In this document: positions 33,728-42,337 of the stretch, one piece after another | Numbering within the stretch: the first letter of the stretch is position 1 | Layout: the number at the start of each line of letters is the position of its first letter | Assembly: GCF_018524365.1 (NCBI RefSeq) | Contig: NZ_JAEKFT010000032.1 | Coordinates: 1 to 50,449, forward strand | Source of the DNA: Denitromonas iodatirespirans | GTDB lineage: Bacteria > Pseudomonadota > Gammaproteobacteria > Burkholderiales > Rhodocyclaceae | Length of the DNA: 50,449 bases | Reading direction: 5' to 3' | Notes under the pieces: generated by a model | Told to the model about the DNA's origin: nothing | The model's database searches: none | The model's input: the letters and a program-made list of their open reading frames with translations, nothing else | Program-made: the position numbers and the translations under genes

Positions 33728-34030
33728 ATGATGGACGTAACGGTAAACCAGGACGAGTCCGGCGCCGTGATCAAATTGGTCGGGCGCTTCGATTTCAACG
33801 CGCATCGCGAGTTTCGCGACAGCGTCGAACGGGCCATCGGCCACAAGGCGGATGTCAGCGTCGATCTGGGCGAGGTGTCCTACCTGGATAGCTCGGCGCT
33901 GGGCATGCTGTTGATGCTGCGCGACAAGGTCAAGACCGAGGGCTATCAGGTGCGCCTGGTGAACGCCCGCGGCAGCGTCCGGCAGGTGCTCGATATCGCC
34001 AACTTCGGCAAGCTGTTCGTCATCAGCTGA
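33728..34030 (+). CDS. STAS-domain protein (anti-sigma-factor antagonist type)
   Basis: The gene encodes 100 residues forming a single STAS domain: IKLVGRFDFNAHREFRD, then VSVDLGEVSYLDSSALGMLLML with the phosphorylatable Ser pair at 55-56. Related proteins switch partners with a serine kinase/anti-sigma factor. No such kinase or PP2C phosphatase lies in this window, so the partner must be elsewhere or the protein binds something else. AGGAGAG just upstream supports the start. It follows cheB by 25 bp and is likely co-transcribed. Confidence 0.9.
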   Translation: MMDVTVNQDESGAVIKLVGRFDFNAHREFRDSVERAIGHKADVSVDLGEVSYLDSSALGMLLMLRDKVKTEGYQVRLVNARGSVRQVLDIANFGKLFVIS

Positions 34031-34203
34031 GCGTGTCGCGGCACGCTCCCTGCGTGCCTGAGCGGCGCGACGGCGCAGCCGTTCGTCGGCTATTACCAAA
34101 GAACTAGCTTTCGTGCCCGGCCTGCGTTCGCCCAGGCGCCGCCGGCACGCGTCAGTCCCTGCCGTTCGGCGGCTTTCCTTCCTTGCTGCATCGAAAACGC
34201 CGC

Positions 34204-34230
34204 TAAAGATTGCGTCCCCCGTACCGTAAT
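34204..34230 (+). promoter_or_regulatory. Possible sigma-28 promoter of the second receptor gene
   Basis: TAAAGATT (34204-34211), 11 nt, then ACCGTAAT (34223-34230), 72 nt before the start. The gap of 271 bp after the STAS gene otherwise holds no recognised feature. Confidence 0.6.
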
Positions 34231-34301
34231 CCGGCTTACCAATGCAAATCGCGGTTTGCGATAGCGGTAGAGTCATCCCGGATTCGACACGGGGGAGGGA
34301 A

Positions 34302-35987
34302 ATGAGCATGGGCACGTATCTTGGAGTGGGCATCATCGGGCTCGTCGTCGCGGCGGCCGGTGTTGCTGTTTCGATGATGGCCGGAGCATCGCCCGGTGCG
34401 GCACTGATCGGCGGGCATGTGGTTTTGGGGGGCGTGTTGGCGGCGGTGCTGGCCGGTGTGCTCAAGGCCCGCATCCTGGCGCCGCTCGAGACCTTGCAGG
34501 CGGCCTTCAACAAGATGTACCGCGATGGCGACCTGTCGCAACGGGTGCATCTGGGCGGCGGCCCGGTCGGGGTCTGTGCCGAACGGTTCAACGACCTGAT
34601 CGAGAGCTTCCAGGGGATCGTCGGCAAGGTGATCTTCGACGCCGACCGGGTGGCCGAGGCGGCGGACAAGCTGTCGTCGCATGCCGGCAAGGTGGCCGAC
34701 GGCTCGCGCACCCAGAAGACCGAATCCGAGGCCATGGTGCATTCCATCGAGGAGATGACGGCTGGTGTCAATGCGGTGGCCGAGCATGCCGGGCAGACCG
34801 CGCAGAATGCCCAGCAGGCCCGCGAGTTGTCGCTCGAAGGCGGGCGCATCGTCTCCGAAGCCTCCAACGAAATCGAACGCATCGCCCGCTCGGTCGAACA
34901 GTCGGCGCAGGTGATCGCCGCGCTCGGCGAGCGCTCCGAGGCGATCAGCGGCATCGTCAAGGTGATCCGCGAGATCGCCGACCAGACCAACCTGCTGGCG
35001 CTCAATGCCGCCATCGAAGCGGCCCGCGCCGGCGAGCAGGGGCGGGGCTTCGCGGTGGTGGCCGACGAAGTGCGCAAGCTGGCCGAACGCACCTCGACGG
35101 CGACGACCGAGATCAGCGCCATGATCGAGGCCATCCAGTCCGAAACCCGCAGCGCCATCGGCGCCATCAAGGCCGGTAGCGATCAGGCCCGCTCGGGCGC
35201 CGAGCTGGCCCGCCAGGCCGCCGACTCGCTCGACAAGATCAACCGTGGCGCCACCGAGACGATGGAGAAGATCGATGCCATCGCGGTGGCGATCACCCAG
35301 CAGAGCCGGGTGGCCGACGGGGTGGTGGCCAATGTGCGCGAGATCATGACCATGGTCGAGCGCAATACCGAAGGCGCGTCGGCAACGCTGGACGAGGCCA
35401 AGCGGCTGGAGAGCCTGGCGGTCAACCTGCATGAGATCAGCAAGGTGTTCCGTCTGGGCGCCACCGGCGAAAACGCCATGAAGATCCACGGCCAGATGCC
35501 GGCGCTGGCCAAGGCGGCCGCGGCGAAGATCTCGGCGGCCCTGGAGCAGGCGGTGGCCAACAAGCGCACCGACATGACGGCGCTGTTCGATCGCCACTAC
35601 GAGCCGATTCCGAACACCAAGCCGCAGAAATTCACCTCGCGCTACGACAAGCTGGCCGATGAGATCTTCCCGGCCATCCAGGAGCCGGTGCTGTCCGAGC
35701 ACCCGGCGGCGGTCTACGCGATCGGCACCGACACCAAGGCCTATGTGCCGACCCACAACAAGGCATTCTCCAAGCCGCTGACCGGCGACTACGAGAAGGA
35801 CTTCGTCGGCAACCGCACCAAGCGCATCTTCGACGACCCGGTGGGCCGCCAGTGCGGGGCGCATGAGCTCGAATTCCTGATCCAGACCTACCGCCGAGAT
35901 ACCGGCGAAATCTTCCATGACGTGTCCGCGCCGGTGTACGTCAATGGCAAGCACTGGGGCGGCTTCAGAGTTGGATACCGTGCCTAA
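34302..35987 (+). CDS. Methyl-accepting chemotaxis protein with C-terminal sensor-like domain
   Basis: The gene encodes 561 residues from the ATG at 34302, which has GGGGGAGGG just upstream. Two membrane spans (about 4-25 and 28-50) have almost no periplasmic loop between them. HAMP and the signalling domain follow, with the conserved tip [20 protein letters not shown] near residues 220-240. After the signalling domain, about 120 residues form a separate domain with [17 protein letters not shown] and a C-terminal [16 protein letters not shown] segment, resembling Cache/PAS-type sensor folds. The sensor would therefore be cytoplasmic and C-terminal. No CheR-tether peptide is present. Confidence 0.9.
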   Translation: MSMGTYLGVGIIGLVVAAAGVAVSMMAGASPGAALIGGHVVLGGVLAAVLAGVLKARILAPLETLQAAFNKMYRDGDLSQRVHLGGGPVGVCAERFNDLIESFQGIVGKVIFDADRVAEAADKLSSHAGKVADGSRTQKTESEAMVHSIEEMTAGVNAVAEHAGQTAQNAQQARELSLEGGRIVSEASNEIERIARSVEQSAQVIAALGERSEAISGIVKVIREIADQTNLLALNAAIEAARAGEQGRGFAVVADEVRKLAERTSTATTEISAMIEAIQSETRSAIGAIKAGSDQARSGAELARQAADSLDKINRGATETMEKIDAIAVAITQQSRVADGVVANVREIMTMVERNTEGASATLDEAKRLESLAVNLHEISKVFRLGATGENAMKIHGQMPALAKAAAAKISAALEQAVANKRTDMTALFDRHYEPIPNTKPQKFTSRYDKLADEIFPAIQEPVLSEHPAAVYAIGTDTKAYVPTHNKAFSKPLTGDYEKDFVGNRTKRIFDDPVGRQCGAHELEFLIQTYRRDTGEIFHDVSAPVYVNGKHWGGFRVGYRA

Positions 35988-36012
35988 AGGTATATCGGCA
36001 ACATGCCGTAAG
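35985..36012 (+). promoter_or_regulatory. Possible sigma-28 promoter overlapping the receptor stop codon
   Basis: TAAAG (35985-35989) includes the TAA stop of the receptor gene. GCCGTAAG follows at 36005-36012 after 15 nt, one more than in the other sites. It lies 64 nt before cheV1. Confidence 0.55.
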
Positions 36013-36075
36013 TAGCAGGAACAGCCAAGAGGATGCCTCGCCAATGGGTTGGCCAGGCATCGACGGAGAACCGAG

Positions 36076-37044
36076 ATGTCCGATTTGCTCAAGAATATCG
36101 ATGCGCGCACGCGCCTGGCAGGCACCAACAAACTGGAGATCCTGCTGTTTTCGCTCGGAACCGATCCGCGCACCGGCCGCCGCGAGACCTTCGGTATCAA
36201 CGTCTTCAAGGTGCGTGAAGTGATGCGTACCCCGGCGGTGACCGCGGCCCCCGAAATGCCCGGTGCGGTCGAGGGGATGGTCAGCCTGCGCGGCACCCTG
36301 GTGCCGGTGGTGGATCTGGCCAAGTATTCGGGCATCGGCGGCGATACGAAGCGCGAAATCATGATCGTCACCGAGTACAACGGGCATACCCAGGGCTTTC
36401 TGGTCGAGGCGGTCGACACCATCCTGCGGCTCGACTGGTCGCAGATGCGTGTGCCGCCCGAAATGCTGGTGGCCAAGCTCGGCGGGCTGGTGACGGCCGT
36501 GACCGAGTTGCCCAACGGCGAACTGGTGATGATGCTCGACGTCGAGAAGGTCTTGTCCGAGACCTCCGGCTATGACGACGACCACCTGTTCAAGGGCATC
36601 TCGCCGATCGACAACCCGGAAGCCACGGTGCTCTACGCCGACGACTCGTCGGTGGCCCGCAACCAGATCGCCCGGACCCTGGAAGCGCTTGGCGCGAAGG
36701 GCATCGTCGCAGTGAATGGGCGCATGGCCTGGGAGGAGTTGCAGAAGATCGCCGTGGTGGCCGAAAGCACCGGACGCAAGGTCAAGGACCTGGTCGGCGT
36801 GGTGCTGACGGACATCGAGATGCCGGAAATGGACGGCTACATCCTGACCAAGAAGATCAAGTCCGACCCGCGCTTCGAAGGGATTCCCGTGCTGATGCAT
36901 TCCTCGCTGTCCGGCATGTCGAATCAGCAGCTCGGGCTGTCGGTCGGTGTAGATGAATACGTGCCCAAGTTCGAGCCGCAGCGCTTGTCGTCGACACTGC
37001 GCCGCTTGCTGGAGAAGGGCCAGTCGGACGCTGCGGCGGCCTGA
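36076..37044 (+). CDS. cheV: Chemotaxis protein CheV (first copy, CheW-REC)
   Basis: This 322-residue protein has a CheW-like domain at about residues 15-170 ([47 protein letters not shown]) and a receiver at about 195-320 with acceptor Asp in [14 protein letters not shown]. CheV couples receptors to CheA and is tuned by phosphorylation of its receiver. GGAGA 6 nt before the ATG at 36076 decides the start. A second cheV follows after 15 bp. Confidence 0.94.
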   Translation: MSDLLKNIDARTRLAGTNKLEILLFSLGTDPRTGRRETFGINVFKVREVMRTPAVTAAPEMPGAVEGMVSLRGTLVPVVDLAKYSGIGGDTKREIMIVTEYNGHTQGFLVEAVDTILRLDWSQMRVPPEMLVAKLGGLVTAVTELPNGELVMMLDVEKVLSETSGYDDDHLFKGISPIDNPEATVLYADDSSVARNQIARTLEALGAKGIVAVNGRMAWEELQKIAVVAESTGRKVKDLVGVVLTDIEMPEMDGYILTKKIKSDPRFEGIPVLMHSSLSGMSNQQLGLSVGVDEYVPKFEPQRLSSTLRRLLEKGQSDAAAA

Positions 37045-37059
37045 GAGAGGATGACGCAC

Positions 37060-38037
37060 ATGAACAAAGTGCAGAAGCAAACCCGGAACGACGCCTACGC
37101 GGCGGCCGAGAAGAACCTGCTCGACGCGGTCGATGCGCGCACCACGCTGGCCGGCTCCAACCGCATGGAGATCCTGCTGTTCTCGCTGGGTACCGGCGAG
37201 ACCTTCGGCATCAACGTCTTCAAGGTGCGCGAGGTGTCCAAGGCGCCGTTCGTCACCAAGGCCCCCAACATGCCCAAGGGCGTCGAAGGCCTGATCTCGT
37301 TGCGCGGCAACGTGATCCCCGTGCTGGCCTTGGCCAAGGTGCTGGGTCTGACCCAGCCGGGCGACCCGCTGGGCGGCTCGATGATGGTCACCGAGTACAG
37401 CAAGCGCACGCTCGGCTTCCTGGTGGAAGAGGTCGATCGCATCATCCGAGTCGATTGGGACAAGGTGCGCGCCCCCGAAAACGTCTCCTCCGGGGGCAGC
37501 AACTTCATCACCGCGATCACCGAGCTGCCCGACGGCACGCTGGTCTCGATTCTCGATGTGGAAACCATTCTCGCCAACACCTTCGGCGAAGCGATCATCG
37601 GCAGCATCGAGCCGCTGGGTACCGAGCATGACGTGAATATCTTCTTCGTCGATGACTCGGCGGTCGCCCGCAAGAAAATCGCGGAAGTCCTCGACAAACT
37701 TGAGGTCAAGCACAAGCACGCCCAGAATGGTCTGGAAGCCTGGACCCGGCTCGAAGGCATGGCCAAGCATGCCCATGCCTGCGGTCGGCCGTTGATCGAC
37801 GAGGTGGATCTGATCCTGGTCGATGCCGAAATGCCGGAAATGGACGGCTATGTGCTGACCCGCAACATCAAGGCCGATGCCCGCTTCGAGGGCATTCCCG
37901 TGGTCATGCATTCGTCGCTGTCCTCGGAGGCCAACCGGGCGATGGGCAAGCGCGTGGGCGTCGATGCCTATGTGGCCAAGTTCGATGCCGACAATCTGGC
38001 GGACACCTTGCGTCCGCTCCTGATGCGCCACCGGTGA
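37060..38037 (+). CDS. cheV: Chemotaxis protein CheV (second copy, CheW-REC)
   Basis: This 325-residue protein has the same CheW-REC architecture as its neighbour. The CheW part contains [20 protein letters not shown] and [19 protein letters not shown]; the receiver contains [12 protein letters not shown] and [14 protein letters not shown]. It is clearly paralogous to the upstream gene but well diverged, so this is not a recent duplication. GAGAGG 10 nt before the ATG at 37060 favours it over an ATG 9 nt earlier. The pair may couple different receptors or kinases. Confidence 0.94.
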   Translation: MNKVQKQTRNDAYAAAEKNLLDAVDARTTLAGSNRMEILLFSLGTGETFGINVFKVREVSKAPFVTKAPNMPKGVEGLISLRGNVIPVLALAKVLGLTQPGDPLGGSMMVTEYSKRTLGFLVEEVDRIIRVDWDKVRAPENVSSGGSNFITAITELPDGTLVSILDVETILANTFGEAIIGSIEPLGTEHDVNIFFVDDSAVARKKIAEVLDKLEVKHKHAQNGLEAWTRLEGMAKHAHACGRPLIDEVDLILVDAEMPEMDGYVLTRNIKADARFEGIPVVMHSSLSSEANRAMGKRVGVDAYVAKFDADNLADTLRPLLMRHR

Positions 38038-38074
38038 GCGGCATCAGGGAAACAGGAAAACTCCGGAGAAAACT

Positions 38075-38476
38075 ATGGCGGATCCCAACATGAAATTCCT
38101 CGTTGTCGACGACTTTTCGACCATGCGCCGCATCGTGCGCAACCTGCTCAAGGAGCTCGGCTACACCAACGTGGACGAGGCCGAAGACGGGGTGGCCGCA
38201 CTGCAGAAACTCGCCAGCGGCGGATTCGAGTTCGTGGTGACCGACTGGAACATGCCCAACATGGACGGCCTGACCTTGCTGCAGACCATCCGGCAGACCC
38301 CGCAGTACAAGGACTTGCCGGTGCTCATGATCACCGCCGAGGCGAAGAAGGAAAACATCATCGCCGCGGCCCAGGCCGGCGCCAGCGGCTACATCGTCAA
38401 ACCCTTCACGGCGGCGACGATGGCAGAGAAGCTCGAGAAGATCTTCGAGAAAATGGGGAAGAAGGCGGCCGCCTGA
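38075..38476 (+). CDS. cheY: Chemotaxis response regulator CheY (motor-binding type)
   Basis: This 133-residue receiver is very close to E. coli Che[24 protein letters not shown], acceptor Asp57 in [27 protein letters not shown] and YIVKPFT. Phosphorylated CheY binds FliM and changes the direction of rotation. CGGAGAA upstream is a good ribosome site. It is directly followed by cheZ, whose product removes its phosphate. Confidence 0.96.
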   Translation: MADPNMKFLVVDDFSTMRRIVRNLLKELGYTNVDEAEDGVAALQKLASGGFEFVVTDWNMPNMDGLTLLQTIRQTPQYKDLPVLMITAEAKKENIIAAAQAGASGYIVKPFTAATMAEKLEKIFEKMGKKAAA

Positions 38477-38504
38477 GCGCCGTTGGACAACAGGAGGCTC
38501 AAGC

Positions 38505-39395
38505 ATGGCAAAACGGATGAAATTCGACGAGTCCGGCGATTCCGACGATCTGCAGGCGCTGTTCGACAGCATTGCCTCGGTACCGGAGAAGCCGCGCCTG
38601 GAGATCATTGCCCAGGCAGTGCCCGACGACGGTTCGGACTCGGACGATCTGCAGGCGCTGTTCGACGCGGTTGCCGACGAATTTGCGGAAGCGCCGGGCA
38701 GCGCCGCGGTGGCCGAGGCGGCACCGGTCGCCGCCCCCGCCCCGGGCAACGAGGTACCCCTGTCCGGCGTGCCGGGCGACGATCACAGTTGTGATGTGGT
38801 GTATCAGAGACTTGGCCAGATGACCCGCAAGGTGCACGACTCCCTGCGCGAGCTGGGTTACGACCAGCAATTGCAGGCGGCGGCCGAGGCGATGCCCGAT
38901 GCCCGCCAGCGACTCAACTACATCGCCCAGATGACCGAGCAGGCGGCCAGCCGCGTGCTCAACGCCACCGACATCGCCAAACCGCTGCAGGACCGCGTGG
39001 AGAACGGCGCGCAGAGCCTCAAGCAGCAGTGGGACAAGCTCTTCGCCAACGAGCTGTCGGCGGACGAGTTCAAGGCGCTGGCCAGCCAGACCCGCGATTT
39101 CCTCGGCAAGACGGTGGACGACAGTCGCGCGACCAATGCGCAACTGACCGAAATCATGATGGCGCAGGACTTTCAGGATCTGACCGGCCAGGTCATCAAG
39201 AAAGTGGTGGCGATGGCGCAGCAGCTCGAAGCCCAGTTGCTCGAGGTGTTGATCGAAACCGCCCCGAAAGACAAGAAACCCGCCCGCAAGGACGAAGGCC
39301 TGATGAACGGCCCGGTGATCAGCGCCGACGGCCGGGATGATGTGGTGTCCAGCCAGGAGCAGGTCGACGATCTGCTCGAGAGCCTGGGATTTTGA
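38505..39395 (+). CDS. cheZ: CheY-P phosphatase CheZ with duplicated N-terminal motif
   Basis: The gene encodes 296 residues, against about 214 in E. coli. The long helical hairpin contains EIMMAQDFQDLTGQVIKKVV, with the catalytic Asp and Gln of CheZ, and the end QEQVDDLLESLGF is the CheY-binding tail. The extra N-terminus holds two copies of DSDDLQALFD (residues 12-21 and 45-54), each followed by a short Ala-containing helix end, with a 33-residue period. These repeats resemble the acidic/hydrophobic pattern of the C-terminal tail. AGGAGG stands 8 nt upstream of the ATG. Confidence 0.94.
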   Translation: MAKRMKFDESGDSDDLQALFDSIASVPEKPRLEIIAQAVPDDGSDSDDLQALFDAVADEFAEAPGSAAVAEAAPVAAPAPGNEVPLSGVPGDDHSCDVVYQRLGQMTRKVHDSLRELGYDQQLQAAAEAMPDARQRLNYIAQMTEQAASRVLNATDIAKPLQDRVENGAQSLKQQWDKLFANELSADEFKALASQTRDFLGKTVDDSRATNAQLTEIMMAQDFQDLTGQVIKKVVAMAQQLEAQLLEVLIETAPKDKKPARKDEGLMNGPVISADGRDDVVSSQEQVDDLLESLGF

Positions 39396-39456
39396 CGATA
39401 CGGGACGGCCGGCGCATGACCCGGTCGTCGCCAGCAACACAGTGGAGCGAGCCAAA

Positions 39457-41358
39457 ATGAGCGATTTCGCTGGAATGGAAGACCTGCTGCAGGATTTCCT
39501 TCTCGAGGCCGGTGACTTGCTGTCGGATGTCGACAACAAGCTGGTGGACCTGGAGCGGGCCCCTGACGATCGCAGCTTGCTCAACGAGATCTTCCGGGGG
39601 TTTCACACCATCAAGGGCGGCGCGGGTTTTCTCAACGCCACCGAGCTGGTGACCTTGTGCCACCTGACCGAGAACCTGTTCGACAAGCTGCGCAACGGCG
39701 AACTGCGGGTGACGGCCGAATCGATGGACGTCATCCTGTCGGCGACCGGCTCGGTGCGCGACATGTTCGGCTCGCTGGAAAGCGGCACCCAGCCGCGCCC
39801 CGCCGATCCGGCCCTGATCGACGCCCTCAAGCAAGCCATTGCCGGCAAGCTCGGGTCTGCCGACGTGCCGGCCAAGGCGCCCGCCAAGGCAGCTGAACCG
39901 GCCGCTGCGGTGAAGTCCCCGGCCGCCGGCGAGCCCGACTGGGCAGCGCTGCAACAGGCCGTGACCGGCGTGCCCGCGGTGGTGGCGGCCGCTGCGCCGA
40001 AGGCACCGGTTGAGGTCGAGGTCGTCCCCAAAGAAGATCCTGAAGAAATCGTCAAGGCGGCGATCGGACGGCGCGCCGCCGACAAGCCGGGCTACTCGGG
40101 CCCCACCGGACGGCGCGACAGCGAAAAACAGCGCGACAACTCGATCCGGGTGGACACCACCCGGCTCGACCAGGTGCTCAACCTGTCCGGCGAGATCGGC
40201 CTGACCAAGAACCGCCTCAACGCGCTGCGCAGCCAGATTCTCAACGGCGACGACGATGCCGAGACCATGCATGCGCTCGACGTGGCGGTGAGCCAGCTCG
40301 ATCTGCTGGTCTCCGATCTGCAGAACGCGGTGATGAAGACCCGCATGCAGCCGATCGGCCGCCTGTTCCAGAAATACCCGCGCATCGCCCGCGACCTGGC
40401 CCGTAACCTGGGCAAGGATGTCGAGCTGGTGCTGGCCGGCGAGGAAACCGAGATCGACAAGACCATGATCGAGGATCTGTCCGACCCGATCATCCACCTC
40501 ATCCGCAATGCGGTCGATCACGGCGTCGAAGGCAAGGCCGAGCGCCTGGCCAACGGCAAGAGCGAGAAATCCATCCTGCGCCTCGAAGCGCGCCAGGAAG
40601 GCGACCACATCATCATCCTGGTGGCCGACGACGGCCGCGGCATGAACCCCGAAAAACTGCGCGCCTCGGCCGTGGCCAAGGGCCTCATCACCGATGAGGA
40701 AGCCAACACCATGGACGAGCGCCAGAGCTTCAACCTGGTGTTCCTGCCCGGTTTCTCGACCGCCGGTGTGGTCTCCGACGTGTCCGGCCGCGGTGTCGGC
40801 ATGGACGTGGTGCGCACCAACATCCAGAAGCTCAACGGCCAGATCGACATCAAATCGACGGCCGGGCAGGGCACCAGCTTCATCATCAGCCTGCCGCTGA
40901 CCCTCGCCATCCTGCCGGTGCTGCTGGTGCGTCTGGGCGACCAGCCGCTGGCCGTGCCGCTGTCGATGGTGCGCGAGATCCTGCCGATCACGCCTGAAGA
41001 GGTGCAGGAAGTCGGCGGTCGCGCCACCATGGTGGTGCGCGGCGAAGTGCTGCCGATCGTCCCGCTGGCCAACCTGCTGGGCTGGCCGCAGGAGCATCAA
41101 CCCGAATACGGCGTGCTCATGCAGACCGCGGAGCAAAGCTTCATCCTGGCGATCGACAGCTTCGCCGGGCGCGAAGATGCGGTGATCAAGTCGCTCGACG
41201 ATTTCCGTCCCAAGGGCGTGGCCGGCGTCACCACCTTGTCGAACGGCCAGATCGTGCTGATCCTCGACATGAAGGAGTTGCTCGGCAACACCGGCGAGCG
41301 CCACGGCGTGTCGCGTGCGGTGCTGATCCAGCAGCCTAGAAAACTGCTCGCCGCCTGA
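39457..41358 (+). CDS. cheA: Chemotaxis histidine kinase CheA (second copy)
   Basis: This 633-residue protein has an HPt domain with phospho-His50 in GFHTIKGGAGFL, a long Ala/Pro-rich linker (about 125-210), dimerisation helices, the HATPase (LIRNAVDHGVE, DDGRGMN, GRGVGMDVVR) and the CheW-like domain. The middle domain seen in the first CheA is missing. GGAG 9 nt upstream decides the ATG at 39457. Its place after cheY and cheZ suggests it drives the motor-binding CheY, while the first copy sits with the adaptation genes. Confidence 0.95.
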   Translation: MSDFAGMEDLLQDFLLEAGDLLSDVDNKLVDLERAPDDRSLLNEIFRGFHTIKGGAGFLNATELVTLCHLTENLFDKLRNGELRVTAESMDVILSATGSVRDMFGSLESGTQPRPADPALIDALKQAIAGKLGSADVPAKAPAKAAEPAAAVKSPAAGEPDWAALQQAVTGVPAVVAAAAPKAPVEVEVVPKEDPEEIVKAAIGRRAADKPGYSGPTGRRDSEKQRDNSIRVDTTRLDQVLNLSGEIGLTKNRLNALRSQILNGDDDAETMHALDVAVSQLDLLVSDLQNAVMKTRMQPIGRLFQKYPRIARDLARNLGKDVELVLAGEETEIDKTMIEDLSDPIIHLIRNAVDHGVEGKAERLANGKSEKSILRLEARQEGDHIIILVADDGRGMNPEKLRASAVAKGLITDEEANTMDERQSFNLVFLPGFSTAGVVSDVSGRGVGMDVVRTNIQKLNGQIDIKSTAGQGTSFIISLPLTLAILPVLLVRLGDQPLAVPLSMVREILPITPEEVQEVGGRATMVVRGEVLPIVPLANLLGWPQEHQPEYGVLMQTAEQSFILAIDSFAGREDAVIKSLDDFRPKGVAGVTTLSNGQIVLILDMKELLGNTGERHGVSRAVLIQQPRKLLAA

Positions 41359-41378
41359 TTTTCAGCGTTTTTCCGCCT

Positions 41379-41408
41379 GCCCCGACTCGCCGCCCGGCGC
41401 GTCGGGGC
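41379..41408 (+). terminator. Possible terminator hairpin after cheA2
   Basis: GCCCCGAC and GTCGGGGC form an 8-bp stem around 14 nt. No clear T run follows, so it may only protect or pause the transcript. Confidence 0.4.
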
Positions 41409-41497
41409 ATGTCGTTTCGTGACATCCTTGCCTTGCCTGAGGGGGAGCGTCGCCGTAGCATCGGACGCGTGCACCACGCCCAAGGAGGCGAGCGAGC

Positions 41498-41839
41498 ATG
41501 CGGGATTTCGATTTCGATGCCTGGAGCAATCTGGCCAGACGCAGCCCGGCGGCGTTCTTCCGTGCGCGCGAGCGCGTCATCGGCCGCATGATCGACGGCC
41601 ATCCGCCGGCTCAGGCGGCGCGCCTGCGCGAGTTGCAGGTCCAGATCGACAGCGTCCGCGCGCTGGCCGGCTCGCCGATGAAAGCCACCCTCGAATTGAC
41701 CGGCATGATCGAAGATCGCCTCGCCGCGTTGCGTGCGCGCGTGCGGGCCTTGCAGCGCAATGCCTCCGAGCTCGAAGCGCTGCGCCTGAATCTCTTGAAG
41801 GGGCAGCGAAACGCGCCGGATGGCGATAGCTGGCGCTGA
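41498..41839 (+). CDS. Small DUF3135-like protein
   Basis: The gene encodes 113 residues. The start MRDFDFDAWSNLARRSPAAFFRARERVIGRMI fits the pattern I associate with DUF3135 (F-D-x-W-x-x-L-A, then P-x-x-F-x-x-x-R). The rest is helical and hydrophilic, with no membrane span. Function is unknown. It stands alone between cheA2 and the RidA-like gene. Confidence 0.65.
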   Translation: MRDFDFDAWSNLARRSPAAFFRARERVIGRMIDGHPPAQAARLRELQVQIDSVRALAGSPMKATLELTGMIEDRLAALRARVRALQRNASELEALRLNLLKGQRNAPDGDSWR

Positions 41840-41965
41840 GTCGGCACCCACGGTCGACGCCCGCAGGGATCAGCGCCTTCGCCGCATGTCGCCCGGGGCG
41901 GGCGCGGTGTCATGGCTTGCCGGCCTGCCGGAAAGCCCTGCCCACCCAACCTCAAGGAGTTTCCC

Positions 41966-42325
41966 ATGTCCGATATCGAACGTTTCCACCCCGGCCCGCG
42001 CATGTCGAAAATCGTGCGCCATGGCGGCCTGGTCTATCTGTGCGGGCAGACCGCCGGCGGGGCCGAGGGCCTGGAGGGCGTGACGGCCCAGACCGAAGAG
42101 ACGCTGGCCCGGGTCGATCGCCTGCTGGCCGAGGCCGGCAGCGACCGCAGCCGGATTCTGTCGGCGCTCATCCATCTCAAGGACATGGCCGATTTTGCGG
42201 CGATGAATGCGGTGTGGGAGGCTTGGTTGCCGGCCGATGCGGCGCCGGCGCGCACCACCGTCGAGGCCAAGCTTGCCTCGCCGGCCTTGTTGGTCGAGGT
42301 GACGGTGGTCGCAGCGGTCAAGTGA
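41966..42325 (+). CDS. RidA/YjgF/Rid family protein
   Basis: This 119-residue protein has an AAGGAG ribosome site 5-6 nt before the ATG. Characteristic segments are VYLCGQTAGG, QTEETLARVDRLLAEAGSDRSRIL, and PARTTVEAKLASPALLVEVTVVAAV, where the Arg corresponds to the catalytic or substrate-binding Arg of deaminating Rid proteins. Such proteins hydrolyse reactive enamine/imine intermediates. It resembles the sub-family annotated RidA-like/YoaB rather than RidA itself. Confidence 0.88.
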   Translation: MSDIERFHPGPRMSKIVRHGGLVYLCGQTAGGAEGLEGVTAQTEETLARVDRLLAEAGSDRSRILSALIHLKDMADFAAMNAVWEAWLPADAAPARTTVEAKLASPALLVEVTVVAAVK

Positions 42326-42337
42326 CCGCCGAATGCC

